Origin: Thermoplasmata archaeon
GTDB lineage: Archaea > Thermoplasmatota > Thermoplasmata > Methanomassiliicoccales > Methanomethylophilaceae
Direction: 5' to 3'
Length of the DNA stretch: 64,000 nt
Assembly (NCBI GenBank): GCA_015063245.1
Contig: SUSV01000004.1
Coordinates: 57,723 to 121,722, forward strand
Shown: positions 52,191 to 61,547 of the stretch, piece after piece
How positions within the stretch are numbered: position 1 is the stretch's first letter
Layout of the letters: every line of letters starts with the position of its first letter
Position numbers and translations under genes: made by a program
The notes under the pieces: generated by a model
Databases searched by the model: none
The model's input: the letters and a program-made list of their open reading frames with translations, nothing else
Told to the model about the DNA's origin: nothing

Positions 52191-53453
52191 ATGTCGGTCA
52201 AGGAATCGCTCTTCGGCGAGATTGTCACAGTCAAGAATCACGTAGAATCCGAATCAAAGGATGTCACCTCCAAGCTCATGGAGGATCAGGATAAGACGTA
52301 TCTCTTCGAGGACCTGAACGGGGGGAAGGCCGCAGGGAACATCTTCTCGACGAGAGAGAAGATCGCTAAGGCCCTGAACATCGAGAAGGACGGCATTGTG
52401 AACCATCTGCTCGATGCAATCAGCAACCCCCAGCCCTACGAGGTTGTGGACAAGCCGGCATTCCGCGACTGCTCGATCGATGTGGACCTCATGAAGCTCC
52501 CCATACCAAAGTACTTCCCCGAGGACGGTGGAAGGTACATCACATCCGGAGTAATCGTGACCGACTACAACGGCAAGAAGAACGTGTCCTTCCACAGGAT
52601 GATGATCATGGATTCCAACCACATCGCGGTCAGGCTCGTTCCCAGGCATCTCTTCACGATATTCAACATGGCGAAGGAGAACAAGGAGGAATTGAGGATC
52701 TCCATCTGCGTCGGTGCCAAGGCCGAGGTGCTTCTGGCGGCCGCAACATCAATGGACTTCGGAGCGGATGAGCTCAACGTCGCCTCTGCCATGCACATCA
52801 AGGGCCACGGAACACCTCTCAAGGTGGGAAGGTGCGACAACGGCATCCTCGTTCCGGCCGACACCGATTACGTACTTGAGGGAAGGATCACATTCCAGGA
52901 GACAAAGGAGGGACCGTTCGTTGATATCACAGGAACATACGATTTCGAGAGGCAGCAGCCCGTCATCGAGATCGACAGGATATGGACGTGCAAGGACCCT
53001 GTATTCCACCTTCTCCTTCCCGGAGGATACGAGCACTTCATGCTGATGGGGCTCCCCAGGGAACCCATGATCCTCAAGACAGTCAGGCAGGCTGTCCCGA
53101 GGGTGAAGAACGTACGTCTCACCGAAGGGGGATGCTGCTGGCTGAACGGAATCGTGTCGATCAAGAAGAACAAGGAGGGCGACGGCGTGAACGCCATCAT
53201 GGCTGCGTTCACCGGGCACCCCTCCATGAAGAGCGTCATCATCGTGGATGACGACATCGACATCTTCAACGACCGCGAGGTCGAGTGGGCGGTCGCCACC
53301 AGGATGCAGGCTGACAGGATCATCAGGATCCCCGGAGCCGCAGGATCGTCGCTGGACCCCAGCTCCCACGGGAAGACCACCTGGAAGGTCGGGTACGACG
53401 CGACCATCCCGATGGATGCCGACAGGACGCTGTTCACCAAGATCAGGCTCTGA
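52191..53453 (+). CDS. UbiD-family decarboxylase
   Basis: 420 aa prenyl-FMN-dependent decarboxylase fold: EDGGRYITSGVIVTDYNGKKNVSFHRMM is the prFMN/metal region, GKTTWKVGYDATIPMD the C-terminal signature. ATG 52191 lies about 25-30 nt after TTTATTATC, so leaderless; an ATG at 52179 is close. In archaea a UbiD homologue decarboxylates anhydromevalonate phosphate in the alternative mevalonate route; it may do so here, with hmgA present. No UbiX in the window. Confidence 0.85.
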   Translation: MSVKESLFGEIVTVKNHVESESKDVTSKLMEDQDKTYLFEDLNGGKAAGNIFSTREKIAKALNIEKDGIVNHLLDAISNPQPYEVVDKPAFRDCSIDVDLMKLPIPKYFPEDGGRYITSGVIVTDYNGKKNVSFHRMMIMDSNHIAVRLVPRHLFTIFNMAKENKEELRISICVGAKAEVLLAAATSMDFGADELNVASAMHIKGHGTPLKVGRCDNGILVPADTDYVLEGRITFQETKEGPFVDITGTYDFERQQPVIEIDRIWTCKDPVFHLLLPGGYEHFMLMGLPREPMILKTVRQAVPRVKNVRLTEGGCCWLNGIVSIKKNKEGDGVNAIMAAFTGHPSMKSVIIVDDDIDIFNDREVEWAVATRMQADRIIRIPGAAGSSLDPSSHGKTTWKVGYDATIPMDADRTLFTKIRL

Positions 53454-53556
53454 CTAGGTTCTAAGGACCCTCGATACCGGGGTCCCGTTCTTAATCCCCG
53501 CACACCGAATCATCTGTGCATTCCATCTTCGGATGGATGCATCAGGTGATGCAAAG

Positions 53557-56500
53557 ATGAATAAGACAATCATATTGATTGCAGTGATGCTCAGCATATT
53601 CACTGCATTCCTTGTCATCGAATCCGGAGATGGGAGCGACGGTGCGACTGAATACATCAACGGTCACAAGTACTACGTGATCGAGGATGCCGATACCGCC
53701 GTGTACACGGATGAAACGCTTCCCGCAGGCGTCGCAAGCAACGGAGGCAGGATCTTCATAGACTGCGGCTCCATCAAGGACGGCGCGTTCAAGAACTGCA
53801 AGAATGTGAAGCACGTCTATCTGGAGGACACCGTGAAGAGCGTCGGCGCCAGCGCGTTCGAGGGATGCACCAACCTCGTGAGCTTCGACGGGGAGGAGGG
53901 GCTGACGTCCATAGGTGCATCGGCTTTCAAGGATTCGGGGATCGCATCGATCGTTCTGCCGAGCACCGTGAACAGCATCGGGCAGGATGCCTTCAGAGGA
54001 TGTTCCAGACTGTCGAATTCCGTCCTCTTCGGAACGAATGTGAAGACCCTTCCCGCAGGCGTGTTCATGGACAGCGGGATCAAGGTGGAGGATCTGAGGA
54101 AGGTGACGAGCATATCCAATTCGGCCTTCACCGGGACCGACCTGAAGGTACAGGTCCTCTCTGAGGGACAGTCTGTCAAAGCAAGGAACGTTCCTGCGGT
54201 GTATGTCAAGGACTTCGTAATCGAGGATATCGAGATACGCTCGACGCTGAATGCCCAGGACATATGGGAATACACCCTCAGGCTCCAGGTCCAGGAGGGG
54301 ATATCTCTGATGAGCAGGAACTCCGACGGGACGTACGCCACGTTCGATTCCGAGGGGGAGATCTGGGTGGGGACTGACCACATCTGCTCCATCCTCGTAG
54401 GCACGAATGACCTGCACCTCGAGCCTGTGAGATACACGATACATTTCGAGGACTATCTAGGGATGAGCGATGTCATAAGGAGGAGCGGTTCGGGGACATA
54501 CACCATGCCCTCCCCTGCGATCGGGGCATCGGTGTTCAAGGGATGGAAGATAGACGGCATGACCGGCTATGTCACCAAGCTGACAGAGAGCAATTTCCAG
54601 ACGCTGGGTATGAACATCAGTCCCATTGCCGAATTCCAGGAGTTCACCCTCCTCCTCGACCATTCGGCGGTGTCATCCTCCTCGGCATATTCCTCTCTGC
54701 CGGGATCGGTGAAATTCACTGTGAACGGAACGTATCCCGACCTTGAAGACATCACGGGATACGAGTTCTCGGGATGGTTAGAGGGCAGCACCTTCCACAG
54801 CCCGGGTGACACCATAACCAACTACTCCACTCACACGGTGAAGAGCGTCTGGAACGCACAGATGCTGAATCTCACCCTTGTCGGAGCGGACGGGTCGAGG
54901 ACGGTGCAGCAGGTGTCGGCAGGAACGGAGGTGGATATACAATCTCTTTCCGTTGATGAGCCGGAGGCTAAGAGGTTCATCGGATGGAGCAGAGCGGAGA
55001 ACGGCACCATCCTGACATCGAATCCGAGGATGGATTCCGATATGATCCTGTATTCGGTTTTCACGGACAGGCCTCATCACACCATCAGATATATGGACGG
55101 GACCACCGTCATCGGGACCCAGAGCGGATACGAAGGGAGGAATGTCGTGATCGACATCGAGGACCCTTCCTCCGAGGGAAAGGTGTTCACCGGATGGAGG
55201 CTCGGCGGCAGCCCCGTCGAGAACGGGGACACAATCCTGCTGACGGGGGACATAGAGATACAGTCTCAATGGAACGTCAACACGGTGAACATCACATACC
55301 ATATCGGGAGCAATGCTGTGATGACTTACGATTACGGGGACACCGCGACCATCGATCAGGATGCGGGGACCAATTTCGGATACGTGTTCGCAGGGTGGTC
55401 TACGATGGAGAACGGATCCGTAGTATACACCCAAGGGGATACCTTCATCATCAAGGATAACATCGATCTTTTCCCTTGCTGGATCAGCAACGGGATGCTC
55501 ATCGTGACACTGCATGACTACCTCGGCAGATCGGTGCAGACCGAGATCGCTCCGAACGGGGAGTTCATCATCCCTTCGCCCACCGTGCGCGACGGCATGG
55601 CATTCTCCGGATGGGGGATCGTGCAAGGCGGGGACCCCGTCTATCAGACCGGGCAGACGCTCGTCATAACGGACAGCACGAACCTCTACGAGGTGTGGAC
55701 CGATGTGGTCGAATACGAGGTGAGCATCCATTTGCATGACGGCACCGTGGCCGTGGAGAAGGCGATAGGCGGATCATCGTTCAAGCTGCCCGACGTTGGA
55801 GTGCGGATCGGGTACACATTCGCAGGATGGGCTGTCTCTCCCGACGGTTCTGCTGTGTACAGGGACGGGGACACCATCAGGATAAATGGCGACATCGACC
55901 TCTACGAGGTGTGGGAAGCCGTCCCGGTGTTCACGGTAACGGTGCATTCCGACCCGGCGGTCGTGAATACCGCATTTACGGGAGAGACAGTCTCTGCAGC
56001 ACTTCCGTCCATGGCCAGAGAAGGATACAGCCTGCTGGGCTGGAGCACCGTCCAGGGAGGCTCCTCTCAATACGATTGCGGGAGCACGGTGGAATGCAGA
56101 ACCGACACGGATTTCTATCCCGTGTGGGAGGCGATGGACGTCTACACCGTCACGGTCCACCTGTCCGGCAGCGATATCGAGCAGTTCACAGTCTACGCAG
56201 GCGAATCGATTACCCTCCCTGCATCGATGGGGACATCGGATGGAAGGGCTCATGAAGGGTGGACGACTGGAACCGACGGGACCGGCAGGTTTTATGCGGT
56301 GGGTTCATCATTCGTCCCGTCACAGTCGATGGAGCTCTTCGCATATTGGTCCGATCCGGTGACTGTGAAGCTCATCCTGAAGGACGGCGACGCGGTCATC
56401 CAGCAGATCAATCTGACCAAGGATGCGGATTTCAGCATTTCAGGCATCGATGATCCGTCGAAGGCAGGATACCGCTTCCTCGGATGGTCCGATTCGCCGA

Positions 56501-56937
56501 AGGCGGACGGAGTCACCGTCGACAAGACCGATGTCCTGAGCATGAGCTCGGACCGCATCCTGTATGCCGTGTGGGAGGCGCTTGTGAAGGTCACGTTCCA
56601 TGACGGCGATGCGGTGTCGACAGCGTACTATCAGAAAGGGAGCAGCATCTCCGCACCCTCTTGGACCAGATCGGGATACAGGCTCACTGGATGGTCGCAT
56701 GAACCTGCTGGCACAGTCATCGGCAGCCTCAGGGCTAACAGCGATACCGACCTGTACGCCGTCTGGGAGGAACTGAATCCGAACGGCGGAGGAACGGATG
56801 TTCCCAACGATCCTCCGAAGGAGAGGGGATCGGGCGGAGGAGGCGGTGATGACGGCACATCGATCGCCATCGCGTTCGGCCTGGCCGTCGCAATATTCGT
56901 ATCGGCGCTGGTCCTGTTCCAAATCCACAGGAGCTGA
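53557..56937 (+). CDS. Large surface protein: BspA-type LRRs and Listeria-Bacteroides repeats
   Basis: 1126 aa. Signal peptide (residues 1-29, ending DGSDG). BspA leucine-rich repeats in about 60-220 (DGAFKNCKNVKHVYLEDTV, SAFEGCTNLVSF, DAFRGCSRLSNS). About nine Listeria-Bacteroides (InlB B-type) repeats from 290 to 1080 with the recurring GYxFxGW and VWE pattern. A Gly-rich linker and a C-terminal membrane helix (about 1098-1122) ending in a basic tail anchor it. Probably an adhesin-like protein of a host-associated archaeon. GGTGAT precedes ATG 53557. Transcribed alone. Confidence 0.88.
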   Translation: MNKTIILIAVMLSIFTAFLVIESGDGSDGATEYINGHKYYVIEDADTAVYTDETLPAGVASNGGRIFIDCGSIKDGAFKNCKNVKHVYLEDTVKSVGASAFEGCTNLVSFDGEEGLTSIGASAFKDSGIASIVLPSTVNSIGQDAFRGCSRLSNSVLFGTNVKTLPAGVFMDSGIKVEDLRKVTSISNSAFTGTDLKVQVLSEGQSVKARNVPAVYVKDFVIEDIEIRSTLNAQDIWEYTLRLQVQEGISLMSRNSDGTYATFDSEGEIWVGTDHICSILVGTNDLHLEPVRYTIHFEDYLGMSDVIRRSGSGTYTMPSPAIGASVFKGWKIDGMTGYVTKLTESNFQTLGMNISPIAEFQEFTLLLDHSAVSSSSAYSSLPGSVKFTVNGTYPDLEDITGYEFSGWLEGSTFHSPGDTITNYSTHTVKSVWNAQMLNLTLVGADGSRTVQQVSAGTEVDIQSLSVDEPEAKRFIGWSRAENGTILTSNPRMDSDMILYSVFTDRPHHTIRYMDGTTVIGTQSGYEGRNVVIDIEDPSSEGKVFTGWRLGGSPVENGDTILLTGDIEIQSQWNVNTVNITYHIGSNAVMTYDYGDTATIDQDAGTNFGYVFAGWSTMENGSVVYTQGDTFIIKDNIDLFPCWISNGMLIVTLHDYLGRSVQTEIAPNGEFIIPSPTVRDGMAFSGWGIVQGGDPVYQTGQTLVITDSTNLYEVWTDVVEYEVSIHLHDGTVAVEKAIGGSSFKLPDVGVRIGYTFAGWAVSPDGSAVYRDGDTIRINGDIDLYEVWEAVPVFTVTVHSDPAVVNTAFTGETVSAALPSMAREGYSLLGWSTVQGGSSQYDCGSTVECRTDTDFYPVWEAMDVYTVTVHLSGSDIEQFTVYAGESITLPASMGTSDGRAHEGWTTGTDGTGRFYAVGSSFVPSQSMELFAYWSDPVTVKLILKDGDAVIQQINLTKDADFSISGIDDPSKAGYRFLGWSDSPKADGVTVDKTDVLSMSSDRILYAVWEALVKVTFHDGDAVSTAYYQKGSSISAPSWTRSGYRLTGWSHEPAGTVIGSLRANSDTDLYAVWEELNPNGGGTDVPNDPPKERGSGGGGGDDGTSIAIAFGLAVAIFVSALVLFQIHRS

Positions 56938-56989
56938 TAGTCCGTGTAAAATTAATTAAATAGGAGTCCCTGGGGGTAGACTGAGTACA

Positions 56990-58921
56990 ATGGCAGCTAT
57001 CAGATTGGGAAAGAACCATCTCAGATGGTGTTACGAATGCAACCTACCGATCCTGGAAAAGGAGCAGTGCCCGGTCTGCGGCTCGCCGACAAAGGAAGTG
57101 GTGCTCACGCCCCCGGGGGACTCCAGACCCGCGTTCCAGCACGATATCGACCTTCTCAGGAGGACGCTGGACCGCGATTACGGCGAGGGTGCCGGCGAGG
57201 CGGTCATCCCCGATGATCACATAGTCATTCTAAGCAAGGCCCCGTCCCTCGACAGGATGGACGAGGTCGTCATAGACGGTGAGGTCATCGCATCCTTCAG
57301 ATATGACATGGGCTCCGGATGGAAGTTCGTCGCGAGGATGCAGGGCGCATACAGGATCGGGAAGCACTTCTCGAAAGGATACGTCGTGTGCCACCCCGAT
57401 GCGGTGAAGTTCGTACAGGAGAGCAAGAACCTGATGGCGCCCGGCGTCGTCGATGCTGATCCGGACATCAAGTTCGGCGACGAGATCCTTATCGTGACAC
57501 CGGACAGGCAGGTCGTCGCCACGGGTATGGCGAAGATGACCGGCCCGGAGATGGTCGAGTCCACGAAGGGCGTGGCGGTAAGGACCAGATGGTACAGACC
57601 CGAGGAGTTCAACGACCTCACGGATAAGCCCAACTCATGGGATGCTGCCGTCAAGGCCAACGAAGGGGTCATCAGGAAGAGGGTCGATGAGGCCATCGGT
57701 TTCATCCACAAGACCATCGAGAAGAACAATCTTCCCGCCGTTGTATCGTTCTCGGGAGGGAAGGACAGCCTCGCATCGCTTCTGCTGACATTGGATGCTG
57801 GACTGAAGCTCCCGATCATGTTCGTCGACACCGGACTGGAGTTCGACGAGACCGTTGCCCATGTGCACGACGTGTGCGAGAGGCACGGATTGCAGCTCAT
57901 AGAGGAGAAGGCCCCGACGGATGCGTTCTTCGGGAACCTCGTCTACTTCGGACCGCCTGCTAAGGATTATAGGTGGTGCTGCAAGACCAACAAGCTCGGA
58001 CCTACGGTCGGAGCGATCAACAAGCACTTCCCCGACGGTGTTCTGTCGTTCATCGGCCAGAGGAAGTATGAATCGGAGCAGAGGAACTCCAAGCCCAGGG
58101 TATGGAGGAATCCGTGGACCCCGGGACAGGTAGGGGCATCGCCCATTCAGAACTGGTGCGCGATGCACGTCTGGATGTACATCTTCTACAAGAAGGAGCC
58201 TTTCAACGTATGGTACACACGCGGTCTAGACAGGATCGGCTGCTTCCTCTGTCCCGCGTCGGACCTCGCCGAGTTCGAGGTCGTAGCAGGCAACAGCGGC
58301 CGGTGGGACCAGTGGAACGAGTATCTGGACAGGTACATGGAGGACAGGGGCCTTCCCAAGGAATGGAAGGAGTATGGGCTCTGGAGATGGAAGACCGCCC
58401 CCAATTCGATCAAGGAGGAGGTGCAGAGGGTGTCAGGAAAACAGGTTTCCGAATTGACAAAGCAGACGAAGGCCCCTGAGAAGGGACCTCTCACAATGAA
58501 GGTGCAAGAGGGATACTCCCCGTGCGTCATAGGGTTCAGCGTCGAGGCGGCGCTGTCCAGGCCCATCGACCTCGAGAAGGTCAGGCCGTTCTGCCATGCG
58601 ATCACATGGGTCGTCCCCGACAAGATCGAGGGGGACTACATCGAGCTGGGAAGCGCCACGCTCTACGCCGAAGGTTCGATCATCAGCAAATCGAGCTCCG
58701 AACTGGATGCGAGGAGGACCATCGACCATATCTTCCAGCTCATCATGAGAGCGGAGCAGTGCGTCGGATGCGGCCTCTGTGCTGCAAGATGCAGACCGGG
58801 CGCCCTCTACATGGAGGACGGCAAGGTCCACATCCACGAGGACGAATGCATATTCTGCAGGGAATGCTTCGGACCCTGCCCCTCGGTGAACTTCGCCAGG
58901 GGAGAGGAGTTCGAGCAGTGA
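56990..58921 (+). CDS. PUA / PAPS-reductase-like / ferredoxin fusion protein
   Basis: 643 aa. Order: zinc ribbon (CYECN...CPVCG, 14-31), PUA domain (about 110-200), PP-loop PAPS-reductase-like domain with SGGKDS near 254-260 and Cys pairs YRWCCKTN near 327 and CFLCPAS near 413, then two 4Fe-4S motifs at the end (CVGCGLCAARC, CIFCRECFGPC). PUA suggests RNA binding; PP-loop plus Fe-S suggests ATP activation with electron or sulfur transfer, perhaps tRNA thiolation. Precise reaction unknown. 7 nt before the AMP phosphorylase. Confidence 0.82.
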   Translation: MAAIRLGKNHLRWCYECNLPILEKEQCPVCGSPTKEVVLTPPGDSRPAFQHDIDLLRRTLDRDYGEGAGEAVIPDDHIVILSKAPSLDRMDEVVIDGEVIASFRYDMGSGWKFVARMQGAYRIGKHFSKGYVVCHPDAVKFVQESKNLMAPGVVDADPDIKFGDEILIVTPDRQVVATGMAKMTGPEMVESTKGVAVRTRWYRPEEFNDLTDKPNSWDAAVKANEGVIRKRVDEAIGFIHKTIEKNNLPAVVSFSGGKDSLASLLLTLDAGLKLPIMFVDTGLEFDETVAHVHDVCERHGLQLIEEKAPTDAFFGNLVYFGPPAKDYRWCCKTNKLGPTVGAINKHFPDGVLSFIGQRKYESEQRNSKPRVWRNPWTPGQVGASPIQNWCAMHVWMYIFYKKEPFNVWYTRGLDRIGCFLCPASDLAEFEVVAGNSGRWDQWNEYLDRYMEDRGLPKEWKEYGLWRWKTAPNSIKEEVQRVSGKQVSELTKQTKAPEKGPLTMKVQEGYSPCVIGFSVEAALSRPIDLEKVRPFCHAITWVVPDKIEGDYIELGSATLYAEGSIISKSSSELDARRTIDHIFQLIMRAEQCVGCGLCAARCRPGALYMEDGKVHIHEDECIFCRECFGPCPSVNFARGEEFEQ

Positions 58922-58928
58922 GGCTCCC

Positions 58929-60488
58929 ATGAAGCTCATCGCCGGACATACGGACATCACGATGTCCGAGCCCATCGTCATCCTCAACAAGGACGATTGC
59001 CTTGAGATGGGTATCGGTCCGATGGACCGCGTGCGCGTGACCGCCCAGGAGACGATGGTATCGACCATAATCGTCGCCGATGCATCCGTTATGAAGGGGC
59101 ATGTGATCATGTCGCCCTATGTCATGCAGAGGGTGGGCGCAGAGGACGGGGAGATCATCGATGTCGAATACTCCCCCATGCCCGAATCGGTCAGGTCCAT
59201 ACGTGCGAAGATCAACGGCAAGATCCTCAGCCACGAGGAGATAGATTCCATCGTGAAGGACATCATGGACGGCAATCTGTCGGACAAGGAGATCATCGCG
59301 TTCGTCTCTTCTTTCAACGTCAACAACTCAGACCTCTCCGAGGTCGCCTATCTCACTAGATCCATGGCCGAGACAGGCCGCATGGTCGACCTCGGTGTGA
59401 GGCCGGTGTTCGACTTCCACAGCCTCGGCGGTGTGCCCGGCAACAAGATCACACCCATAGTGGTATCCATAGTGGCATCCGAGGGGATAGTCATCCCGAA
59501 GATGTCATCGCGTGCAGTCAGCAGCGCATGCGGTACATCCGACTACGTGGATACGTTCTGCGATGTGGAGATGGACACGGAATCGCTCATCAAGGCGGTG
59601 AAGGAGGTCAGCGGGGTGTTCACCTGCGGCAACATGGACTATGCCCCTGTCGGAAGGAAGATCATCAGGGCCGAGCGCCCTATGGGAATCGACCCCAGGC
59701 CTACCATGATGGCATCGATCATGAGCAAGAAGGTGGCCATAGGCACCACGCATCTCCTGGTCGACATCCCCATGGGAGCCGGATCGAAGATATCAGACAT
59801 GAGAACCGCAGAGGGATTCGCCAAGGACCTGCGCGATCTGGGAACGCTTCTCGGCATCCATATCGAATGTGCCGTTTCCATCGCCGACCAGCCCATCGGA
59901 CGCATGATCGGTCCGATCCTTGAGGCGAGGGAATGCATCAAGGTCCTGGAGGACGGGGACGGTGACCCCACTGTCGTGGACAAGGCCTGCGGAATGGCGG
60001 GGATCATCCTGGAGATGGCCGGCGAGAAGGACGGGATGAAGAAAGCGACGGAGATCCTGAGATCGGGCAGGGCGCACAGGAAGTTCCTTGAGATCGTGAA
60101 GATTCAGAACGGTGACCCCGGCCTGAGATCCGACGATCTCGTACCCGGGCGGTTCGTCAAGGATGTCCATGCGAAGAGGACAGGTTTCGTCCAGTACATC
60201 GACAATCCGAGCATCGTCGCCATCGCGAAGGGTGCCGGTGCCCCTGCGGATACGGGAGCTGGTATCGAGCTCCTGCATAAGATCGGGGACCATGTGGAGG
60301 CGGGAGATGTCCTGTTCAGGATATATGCAGAGAACCAGGCCAAATTGGACCGTGCGGTGCAGTCGGCGAGATCGCGCCGTCCCATGAGTGTCGCTGCCGC
60401 GGAAGTCGATATCCCCGACGGCGGTATGATCGTAAAGAGGATCCCTTCGAAGGCCATGCTCGACCTTATCAGATTCAGAAATGACTGA
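58929..60488 (+). CDS. AMP phosphorylase
   Basis: 519 aa. Archaeal AMP/thymidine phosphorylase family with the extra N-terminal domain (1-85) that distinguishes AMPpase from bacterial DeoA. Motifs: DFHSLGGVPGNKITPIVV, SSRAVSSACGTSDYVDTF, GRKIIRAERPMGIDPRP. Converts AMP plus phosphate to adenine and ribose-1,5-bisphosphate, feeding an archaeal nucleotide salvage path with RuBisCO (partner genes absent here). Overlap-like 7-nt spacing to the fusion gene. Confidence 0.9.
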   Translation: MKLIAGHTDITMSEPIVILNKDDCLEMGIGPMDRVRVTAQETMVSTIIVADASVMKGHVIMSPYVMQRVGAEDGEIIDVEYSPMPESVRSIRAKINGKILSHEEIDSIVKDIMDGNLSDKEIIAFVSSFNVNNSDLSEVAYLTRSMAETGRMVDLGVRPVFDFHSLGGVPGNKITPIVVSIVASEGIVIPKMSSRAVSSACGTSDYVDTFCDVEMDTESLIKAVKEVSGVFTCGNMDYAPVGRKIIRAERPMGIDPRPTMMASIMSKKVAIGTTHLLVDIPMGAGSKISDMRTAEGFAKDLRDLGTLLGIHIECAVSIADQPIGRMIGPILEARECIKVLEDGDGDPTVVDKACGMAGIILEMAGEKDGMKKATEILRSGRAHRKFLEIVKIQNGDPGLRSDDLVPGRFVKDVHAKRTGFVQYIDNPSIVAIAKGAGAPADTGAGIELLHKIGDHVEAGDVLFRIYAENQAKLDRAVQSARSRRPMSVAAAEVDIPDGGMIVKRIPSKAMLDLIRFRND

Positions 60489-60884
60489 TAGAACGACACG
60501 CTTTGAAAGGACATTTATGTTGGATGACTATTCCAATCTAAATCGAGTGTAGTTGGATTAGTTCTGGCTCCCGATTCCTTGCATCCAGCATCCCCGATGA
60601 TTGCGCTTCGTACAGATTTTACTACCTAATGAGTGGCTATACTTTCCTTGATATCTGCATCCTTAGCATCAATTTTACGCATTAATGTTCATTTTCATTA
60701 TATTTAAATCTACGTTTTTATACATAAAATTTTAAATATCAATTATCAGAATTTTCATTAATTTTAGATAATTTTAAATACTGACCACATTTTACACAGT
60801 TTCCTACGATTATCTTTAAATAACTACAAAATCATCTTTTTTTCACTAAGTACGGGTAGTAGTTAGTATTAGGAGGAATTTGAA
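60489..60884 (+). promoter_or_regulatory. AT-rich promoter region of mtmCB
   Basis: About 400 bp with much lower GC than the genes around it. TATA-like CTTTAAATAA at 60814-60823, giving an expected start near 60845 and a leader of about 40 nt. GGAGG at 60872-60876, 8 nt before the ATG. Several ATTTTAAATA-like runs (near 60731 and 60771) may be regulator sites or curved DNA. No gene seen. Confidence 0.55.
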
Positions 60885-61523
60885 ATGACAAACGAAGAGA
60901 TTCTTGCTGATCTTAAGAAATCAGTAGAGACCTGGAACATCAAGCTTGCCCAGGAAGCAACCCAGAAAGCCATCGATGCGAAGATGTCCATCGGAGACAT
61001 CATCGGAAACGGGCTCGGAAAGGGAATGGAGACCATCGGAATCAGGTTCGACAAGGCTGAGATCTATCTCCCCCAGGTCGTTGCAGCATCAAAGACCATG
61101 GAAGCGGCTCTCAACATCCTCAAGCCCCTGATGGAGTCAGGTTCCGGAAACCTCAAGGGTACCGTCGTCATGGGAACAGTCGAGGGAGACATCCACGAGA
61201 TCGGAAAGAACGTATGCTGCGCCATGCTGAGGGGAGCAGGATACAATGTCATCGATCTCGGACCCGACGCGTCCGCAATGGACTTCATGGATGCGGCAGA
61301 GGAGAACAACGCACAGGTCTGCGGAGGTTCTGCTCTCATGACAACCACACTCGAATCTCAGAGAGAGCTTGTAGAGACCATCAAGGAGATGGAGGCCCCC
61401 TACAAGGCAATTTTCGGCGGTGCACCCTGCTCCAAGGAGTGGTGCGACGAGATCGGAGCTGACGGATACTCCGAGACTGCGAACGAAATCATCGGACTCG
61501 TGGACCAGCTCACTGGAAACTGA
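60885..61523 (+). CDS. mtmC: Monomethylamine corrinoid protein MtmC
   Basis: 212-aa cobalamin-binding protein. Helical cap (1-85), then DIHEIGKN (DxHxxG, with the cobalt-ligand His), SALMTTT and FGGAPCSKEW. Carries the methyl group from MtmB to the CoM methyltransferase. It precedes mtmB, the order known from Methanosarcina mtmCB operons. About as similar to the MttC at 64-726 as expected for paralogues. Assignment to MtmC follows from the partner gene. Confidence 0.92.
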   Translation: MTNEEILADLKKSVETWNIKLAQEATQKAIDAKMSIGDIIGNGLGKGMETIGIRFDKAEIYLPQVVAASKTMEAALNILKPLMESGSGNLKGTVVMGTVEGDIHEIGKNVCCAMLRGAGYNVIDLGPDASAMDFMDAAEENNAQVCGGSALMTTTLESQRELVETIKEMEAPYKAIFGGAPCSKEWCDEIGADGYSETANEIIGLVDQLTGN

Positions 61524-61547
61524 TACTCTTAGAGAAAGAGAGATATT

